17,525 bases of DNA from a candidate division NPL-UPA2 bacterium. Its GTDB lineage: Bacteria; Bacillota; UBA994. Within the stretch, counting starts at the first letter, position 1; each line of letters opens with the position of its first letter. The stretch is taken from assembly GCA_018725205.1 (NCBI GenBank), contig QLUB01000024.1:1-17525 (forward strand), in the 5' to 3' direction. The position numbers and the translations under genes are program-made. Positions 14,472 through 17,525 of the stretch are shown here, piece after piece. The notes under the pieces were generated by a model that ran no database searches, was not told the origin of the DNA, and was given only the letters and a program-made list of their open reading frames with translations.

Positions 14472-16301
14472 ATGGAGCAAAACCCTAAACTACGGTCGAT
14501 TCTCGCTACAGACTGTGGCAGTACCACTACCAAGGCTATTCTCATTGAACTGGTGGACGGGGTGTACCGCCTAGTTTGTCGTGGCGAGGCCCCGACCACT
14601 GTTGAAGCTCCTTTTGAAGACGTTACCATGGGGGCGCGCAACGCCATCCACGAAATTGAGGAGCTCATGGGGCGCACATTCCAGGACGAGTCCGGTATCA
14701 TCACGCCGCAGCGCGACAGCAAGGTGGGAGTAGATTTATACCTCTCCACAAGCAGCGCCGGCGGTGGTTTGCAGATGATGGTGGCCGGCGTAGTTAAGCA
14801 AATGACCGCCGAAAGCGCCCAGCGTGCCGCGCTTGGCGCAGGTGCCATCGTTATGGATGTCATCGCCATTAACGACGGGCGACTTCCCTATCAGAAGATC
14901 CAGCGCATTCGCCAGCTGCGCCCCGACATGATTCTTATGTCCGGCGGCATTGACGGCGGGACTGTTACTCATGTAGTGGAACTCGCCGAGCTTATCGCGG
15001 CGGCCGAGCCCCGCCCCCGCCTCGGCATCGGCTTTAATCTCCCCATTATTTACGCCGGGAACAAGGAAGCCCGCAAGCACATCCAGGCTACGCTTGGGGA
15101 GAAGACTGACCTGCGCATGGTAGACAACCTGCGCCCGGTGCTGGAAAGAGAAGTGCTAGGTCCCGCGCGTGAAGAGATCCACAATCTGTTTATGGAGCAT
15201 GTTATGGCTCAAGCGCCAGGCTACAACAAACTGATGAGTTGGACGGATGTCCCCATTATGCCCACTCCCGGAGCGGTGGGGAAGATGATCGAGACCGTGG
15301 CCAGCCAAAAGAAGATGACTGTAATCGGCGTAGATATTGGCGGGGCTACGACTGACGTGTTTTCGGTTTTCGCCGATACTTTTAACCGCACGGTTTCCGC
15401 TAACCTCGGTATGAGCTACAGCATCTGCAACGTCATGTTGGAATCAGGGATTGAGAACATCATGCGCTGGGTGCCCTTTGACATTGACGCGGCAGATTTG
15501 CGTAACCGTATCCGCAACAAGATGATCCGCCCCACTACTATCCCCCAGACCATGCAGGAACTAATTATTGAGCAAGCGATTGCGCGCGAAGCTTTGCGTT
15601 TGGCTTTTGAGCATCATAAGTCTTTGGCAGTGGGCCTGCGTGGCATTCAGACGCAGCGAGACATTGCCGAAGCGTTTGAGCAGACGGCGACCGGTGCTTC
15701 CTTAGTCGACTTAATGAAGCTGGGCATGATTGTTGGTTCGGGCGGCGTGTTGTCGCATGCGCCCCGTCGCGCGCAAAGTGCCCTGATGATGCTTGACAGC
15801 TTCGTACCCGAAGGCTTCACTCAGCTAGCGGTCGACTCCATCTTTATGATGCCGCAGTTAGGGGTGCTCTCGAGCGTCAACCCCGAAGCGGCGCAGCAAG
15901 TTTTTGACCGCGACTGCCTAATTCGCCTAGGCACTGCTATTGCCCCCGTGGGAACAGCCAAAGAGGGTGACGACTGCGTCTACGTAAAGATTACCACTTC
16001 GCAAGGCCAGGTAATTGAGCATAAAGCCACGTACGGCTCTATGCACTTAATTCCATTGGCCGAAGATGAGACGGCAGAAGCCGTAGCCAGGCCTGCGCGT
16101 GGCTTTGACCTCGGTCGGGGTAAGGGGCATGAAGTGCATGCTAAGGTGCACGGCGGCGTGGTCGGCGTAATCATCGACGCGCGCGGACGTGGGCCGCTCG
16201 GACTGCCTGCCGACAAGTCAAAGCGCATTCGCAAGTTGGTGGAGTGGTACAAAGCGCTTGACGCATATCCTATGGACATTCTCGGGAAGTATCTCGGTTA
16301 A
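14472..16301 (+). CDS. MutL/GlmL-family actin-like ATPase
   Basis: The 609-residue protein belongs to the MutL (GlmL) family, ASKHA ATPases named after the protein encoded between the two subunits of clostridial glutamate mutase and thought to maintain that B12 enzyme. The phosphate-1 loop ILATDCGSTTTKAIL is at 10-24, the phosphate-2 loop VIGVDIGGATTDVFSVF at about 284-300, and the adenosine motif GSGGVLSHAP at about 422-431. AAGGAGGA lies 11 bases before the ATG; the upstream frame extension is unsupported. No mutS/mutE or other B12-mutase gene lies in the window. It therefore either serves a mutase encoded elsewhere or has another client. The next gene follows after 15 bases and looks like a dedicated partner. 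Confidence 0.85.
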   Translation: MEQNPKLRSILATDCGSTTTKAILIELVDGVYRLVCRGEAPTTVEAPFEDVTMGARNAIHEIEELMGRTFQDESGIITPQRDSKVGVDLYLSTSSAGGGLQMMVAGVVKQMTAESAQRAALGAGAIVMDVIAINDGRLPYQKIQRIRQLRPDMILMSGGIDGGTVTHVVELAELIAAAEPRPRLGIGFNLPIIYAGNKEARKHIQATLGEKTDLRMVDNLRPVLEREVLGPAREEIHNLFMEHVMAQAPGYNKLMSWTDVPIMPTPGAVGKMIETVASQKKMTVIGVDIGGATTDVFSVFADTFNRTVSANLGMSYSICNVMLESGIENIMRWVPFDIDAADLRNRIRNKMIRPTTIPQTMQELIIEQAIAREALRLAFEHHKSLAVGLRGIQTQRDIAEAFEQTATGASLVDLMKLGMIVGSGGVLSHAPRRAQSALMMLDSFVPEGFTQLAVDSIFMMPQLGVLSSVNPEAAQQVFDRDCLIRLGTAIAPVGTAKEGDDCVYVKITTSQGQVIEHKATYGSMHLIPLAEDETAEAVARPARGFDLGRGKGHEVHAKVHGGVVGVIIDARGRGPLGLPADKSKRIRKLVEWYKALDAYPMDILGKYLG

Positions 16302-16316
16302 AGGAGGAAATGGCTA

Positions 16317-17435
16317 ATGGCTAATGCATACACCCCCGGGTTGTTGGTAACAGAGTCCGTTATCGTGCGTAAGCGCCGCCGCCTTCCCATACCGGGAGAA
16401 GTAATGGTCAAAGTAGGCGACGTGGTTAGGCCGCACGACGTAGTGGCGCGCACGCAGATTCCCGGCGACCCCGAAACAATCAACGTTGCCAATCAGCTGG
16501 GCCTTGAAGGCGAAGAAGTGCTGGAGGTCATGAAGAAGAAGAAGGGCGACCCCGTTAGAAAGGGCGAAGTCATTGCCGAGAAGGTTTCTTTCTTTGGTTT
16601 GTTTAAGACCCCCGTGCATTCGCCCATTGATGGTACGGTGGATAATGTCTCCGGCGTCACCGGCGTCATCACATTGCGTCGCCCTGCCGTGCCGGTGTCT
16701 ATCCCCGCATACATCCACGGCACCGTGAACGAAATTATTCCGCGCGAAGGCGTAGTGATTGAAACGCCAGCCGCCTTAATTCAAGGAATTTTTGGGGTGG
16801 GCGGCGAGACGCAGGGCGTTCTGGAAGTAGTGGCTAGGACTAATGCCGACATCCTAAGCGGCGACAAGATTAAGCCTGAGCACAAAGGCAAGATAGTTGT
16901 GGGGGGCTCACTGGTCACTGCCGATGCCTTAAAGAAAGCTGCCCAAGTTGGCGCGGCGGGCTTAGTAGCAGGCGGGATTATTGACAAGGACCTCATCGAG
17001 TACCTCGGCCACGACATCGGCGTCGCCATCACCGGCGCAGAGGACATTCCCATTACCGTCATCCTGACAGAAGGCTTTGGCCAGATTAACATGGCAGACA
17101 AGACTTTTGCCTTGCTTACTGCCCTGAATGGGAAAGTGGCTTCAATCAACGGCGCGACACAGATTCGTGCCGGTGTCATGCGGCCAGAGATTGTTGTTAC
17201 CAGCGAAGACATGCGGCAATGCGGCGAGCGAGATATGACCAGCGGTATGGCAGCTGGCACCCCCATTCGCATTATTCGCGAGCCCTACTTTGGCAAGCTA
17301 GCCACAGTGCATTCCCTGCCCCCAGAGCTACATGTTATCGAAACTGGCGCGAAAGTGCGTATCCTCACTGCCAAGTTAGCTAACGGCGAAATCGTCATCA
17401 TCCCCCGCGCTAACGTGGAGTTGATAGAGGGGTAA
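16317..17435 (+). CDS. Uncharacterised protein with barrel-sandwich-like N-terminal segment, partner of the MutL-family gene
   Basis: This 372-residue protein is not recognised by name. The first 130 residues look like a barrel-sandwich hybrid of the lipoyl/RnfC type (LPIPGEVMVKVGDVVRPHDV, then PVHSPIDGTVDNVSGVTG at about 99-116), but no lipoyl or biotin attachment lysine motif is present. A middle alpha/beta section (KIVVGGSLVTADALKKAAQV, GAAGLVAGGIIDKDLIEYLG, ITVILTEGFGQINM) resembles a small Rossmann-like or swivelling domain. The last 60 residues (GTPIRIIREPYFGKLATVHS to IPRANVELIE) suggest an SH3/KOW-like barrel. AAGGAGG ends nine bases before the ATG. An out-of-frame ATG at 16310, part of a duplicated ATGGCTA, is too close to the ribosome site. 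The 15-base gap to the ATPase gene implies a shared operon. Confidence 0.75.
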   Translation: MANAYTPGLLVTESVIVRKRRRLPIPGEVMVKVGDVVRPHDVVARTQIPGDPETINVANQLGLEGEEVLEVMKKKKGDPVRKGEVIAEKVSFFGLFKTPVHSPIDGTVDNVSGVTGVITLRRPAVPVSIPAYIHGTVNEIIPREGVVIETPAALIQGIFGVGGETQGVLEVVARTNADILSGDKIKPEHKGKIVVGGSLVTADALKKAAQVGAAGLVAGGIIDKDLIEYLGHDIGVAITGAEDIPITVILTEGFGQINMADKTFALLTALNGKVASINGATQIRAGVMRPEIVVTSEDMRQCGERDMTSGMAAGTPIRIIREPYFGKLATVHSLPPELHVIETGAKVRILTAKLANGEIVIIPRANVELIEG

Positions 17436-17442
17436 GCGTGAG

Positions 17443-17479
17443 CCGCTTTCCGCTATCCCCTATCCGCTATCCGCTTTCC
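17443..17479. repeat. Tandem heptamer array, family A in reverse orientation
   Basis: Five units CCGCTTT, CCGCTAT, CCCCTAT, CCGCTAT, CCGCTTT and a partial CC follow each other without spacers. Their reverse complement is AGCGGAA/AGCGGAT, the same family as at 996-1033. The array begins eight bases after the stop codon of the last gene. Confidence 0.9.
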
Positions 17480-17480
17480 A

Positions 17481-17525
17481 AAGTGCCAAGTGCTATGTGC
17501 CATGTGCCAAGTGCTATGTGCCATG
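17481..17525. repeat. Tandem heptamer array, family B, degenerate copies
   Basis: Six units AAGTGCC, AAGTGCT, ATGTGCC, ATGTGCC, AAGTGCT, ATGTGCC and a partial ATG run to the end of the window. They are variants of the perfect GTGCCAT array at bases 1-63, in the same orientation. The array directly abuts family A and is cut by the window end. Confidence 0.92.

Noticed and set aside
16310..16324. Tiny leader frame ATG GCT AAT GGC TAA before the last gene
   Set aside because: Its ATG is only two bases after AAGGAGG, too close for initiation. It is explained by a 7-bp duplication at the true start.
1..17525. Window as a circular replicon, because both ends carry the same heptamer family
   Set aside because: The content is core chromosomal (glmS, glmM, alr, acpS) with no replication or mobilisation gene. 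Ends in a shared repeat are better explained by assembly breaks.

Overview
The window looks like a chromosomal piece of an uncultivated Bacillota (Firmicutes), probably of the Clostridia/Moorella-like branch. The evidence is a gene order very close to Bacillus subtilis sigW-rsiW-cdaA-cdaR-glmM-glmS, an alr-mazE-mazF cluster, a glmS ribozyme, strong AGGAGG-type ribosome sites, and frequent GTG/TTG starts. Base composition is moderately GC-rich. Both ends lie in tandem heptamer repeats, so this is probably a whole contig of a short-read assembly that broke at repeats.

Layout. (1) 1-945: a GTGCCAT heptamer array, then a minus-strand beta-hydroxyacid dehydrogenase with an extended -10 promoter. 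(2) 946-1134: divergent intergenic region with a second heptamer array (AGCGGNA) and a textbook SigW-type promoter (TGAAAC-N16-CGTA). (3) 1135-8355: a plus-strand cluster of ECF sigma factor, unusual membrane protein in the anti-sigma position, TPR protein, c-di-AMP cyclase cdaA, its regulator cdaR, glmM, glmS ribozyme and glmS. It links envelope-stress transcription, c-di-AMP signalling and amino-sugar supply for peptidoglycan. (4) 8458-10761: acpS, alr, a sigma-A promoter, mazE, a frameshifted mazF and a terminator. (5) 10819-13569: three overlapping or close genes for amino-acid and peptide breakdown (D-cysteine desulfhydrase-like, C26 amidohydrolase, DmpA-type aminopeptidase). (6) 13585-17435: two small proteins without recognised function, a MutL/GlmL-family actin-like ATPase, and an uncharacterised protein with a barrel-sandwich-like segment. 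(7) 17436-17525: both heptamer families side by side.

The most notable observation is that the glmS ribozyme begins inside the end of glmM. Its predicted cleavage site (6330/6331) lies in the penultimate glmM codon, upstream of the glmM stop. Self-cleavage by glucosamine-6-phosphate would therefore strip the stop codon from the glmM message as well as destabilising glmS mRNA. Other points worth a look are the 1-nt frameshift in mazF beside an intact mazE, the bactofilin-like domain on the putative anti-sigma factor, the two heptamer families, and a MutL-like gene without any visible mutase. I saw no CRISPR array, insertion sequence, rRNA or tRNA gene.
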